DNA from: JBBRFH01 sp038224615
GTDB lineage: Bacteria > Planctomycetota > Phycisphaerae > Tepidisphaerales > Tepidisphaeraceae
Direction of reading: 5' to 3'
DNA: 6,562 nucleotides
NCBI GenBank assembly: GCA_038224615.1
Contig: JBBRFH010000200.1
Location: 1 to 6,562 of the forward strand
The notes under the pieces were generated by a model. That model had not been told where the DNA came from. It did not search any database and was given only the letters and a program-made list of their open reading frames with translations. A program made the position numbers and the translations under genes. Shown here piece by piece: positions 6,387 to 6,562 of this stretch. Each line of letters begins with the position of its first letter. The stretch's first letter is position 1.

Positions 6387-6562
6387 ATGTCAAGGAAGCG
6401 GCGAACCTTTTCGGCGGAGTTCAAGGCGAAGCTGGCGGTCGAGGCGATCCGGGAGCGGCGGACGCTGGCGGAGCTGGCGGGCGAGCACGAGGTGCATCCG
6501 AACCAGATCACGCTGTGGAAAAAGCAGTTGATCGAGACGTTGCCCGAGGTGTTCGGGCGGCG
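6387..6562 (+). CDS. IS3-family transposase OrfA, N-terminal 58 residues (partial)
   Basis: The visible protein starts MSRKRRTFSAEFKAKLAVEA and continues through RTLAELAGEHEVHPNQITLWKKQLIE. This is the helix-turn-helix of the HTH_Tnp_1 type found at the start of IS3/IS911-family OrfA. It binds the element ends. Full OrfA proteins are about 90-120 residues, and the family makes the active transposase by a -1 frameshift into orfB; both the rest of orfA and orfB are beyond the right edge. The ATG has GGAG seven bases upstream. It is transcribed away from the kinase operon, so it is not part of it. The family call is firm; the subgroup is not determined. Confidence 0.92.
   Translation, partial: MSRKRRTFSAEFKAKLAVEAIRERRTLAELAGEHEVHPNQITLWKKQLIETLPEVFGR

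Larger units (their letters stand above)
6320..6562 (+). mobile_element. Left end of an IS3-family insertion sequence (partial)
   Basis: The orfA start at 6387 identifies an IS3-type element. The presumed terminal repeat begins with TG at 6320 (TGCGATACTCCCCAAAAACTGG), matching the TG start and the CCCC-AAAA-TGG style of many IS3-family ends. The exact boundary is inferred, since the right end and the target duplication are outside the window. The element is oriented away from the signalling operon. The right part of orfA, orfB and the right repeat lie beyond the edge, so intactness cannot be judged. Confidence 0.72.

Noticed and set aside
6388..6393. Perfect TTGACA on the minus strand as an outward IS promoter
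   Set aside because: At spacings of 16-18 bases the downstream hexamers are GC-rich and unlike a -10; the next TTAAAT is far too distant.
6229..6531. Plus-strand open frame of 100 codons across the palindrome and the IS start
   Set aside because: It overlaps the convincing orfA frame in a different phase and turns into an Arg/Ser-rich low-complexity tail.

Overview
The window is most likely from a GC-rich bacterium (roughly 60% GC, judged by eye). Planctomycetota is the best guess. That rests on the style of the GAF/HD-GYP protein, with its coiled-coil 'TYEELSLIYRL' linker before the GAF domain, and on the IS3-type transposase start. It is recognition from memory, not a database result, and other GC-rich Gram-negatives remain possible.

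Almost everything lies on the minus strand as one tightly packed six-gene operon, read from right to left. (1) A membrane-anchored PAS-containing sensor histidine kinase (6167-4704). (2) A stand-alone receiver-domain response regulator (4689-4309). (3) A GTG-initiated protein with a PAS-like region, a GAF domain and a complete HD-GYP domain, a predicted c-di-GMP phosphodiesterase (4299-2620). (4) A single-domain STAS protein of the anti-sigma-factor-antagonist type (2607-2272). (5) A PilB/GspE-type assembly ATPase with an N-terminal MshEN-like domain (2275-569). (6) The first 183 residues of the PilC/GspF inner-membrane platform protein, which runs off the left edge (549-1). Gaps are 9 to 19 nt, and STAS and the ATPase overlap by 4 nt (ATGA). 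No terminator is visible between the genes, so they are probably co-transcribed.

The right end (about 6168-6562) holds the upstream region of the operon, a near-perfect GC-rich palindrome (6279-6309), and the left end of an IS3-family insertion sequence. The IS has a probable terminal repeat from about 6320 and the first 58 codons of orfA on the plus strand from 6387, pointing away from the operon and cut by the window edge.

Taken together, this looks like a signalling module (His-Asp phosphorelay, c-di-GMP hydrolysis, STAS switch) built into the same transcript as a type IV pilus or type II secretion motor. The attractive hypothesis is that the HD-GYP enzyme sets the local c-di-GMP level read by the MshEN-like domain of the ATPase, with the receiver and STAS proteins as protein-level switches. 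All families are known; the co-transcribed combination is the point of interest.
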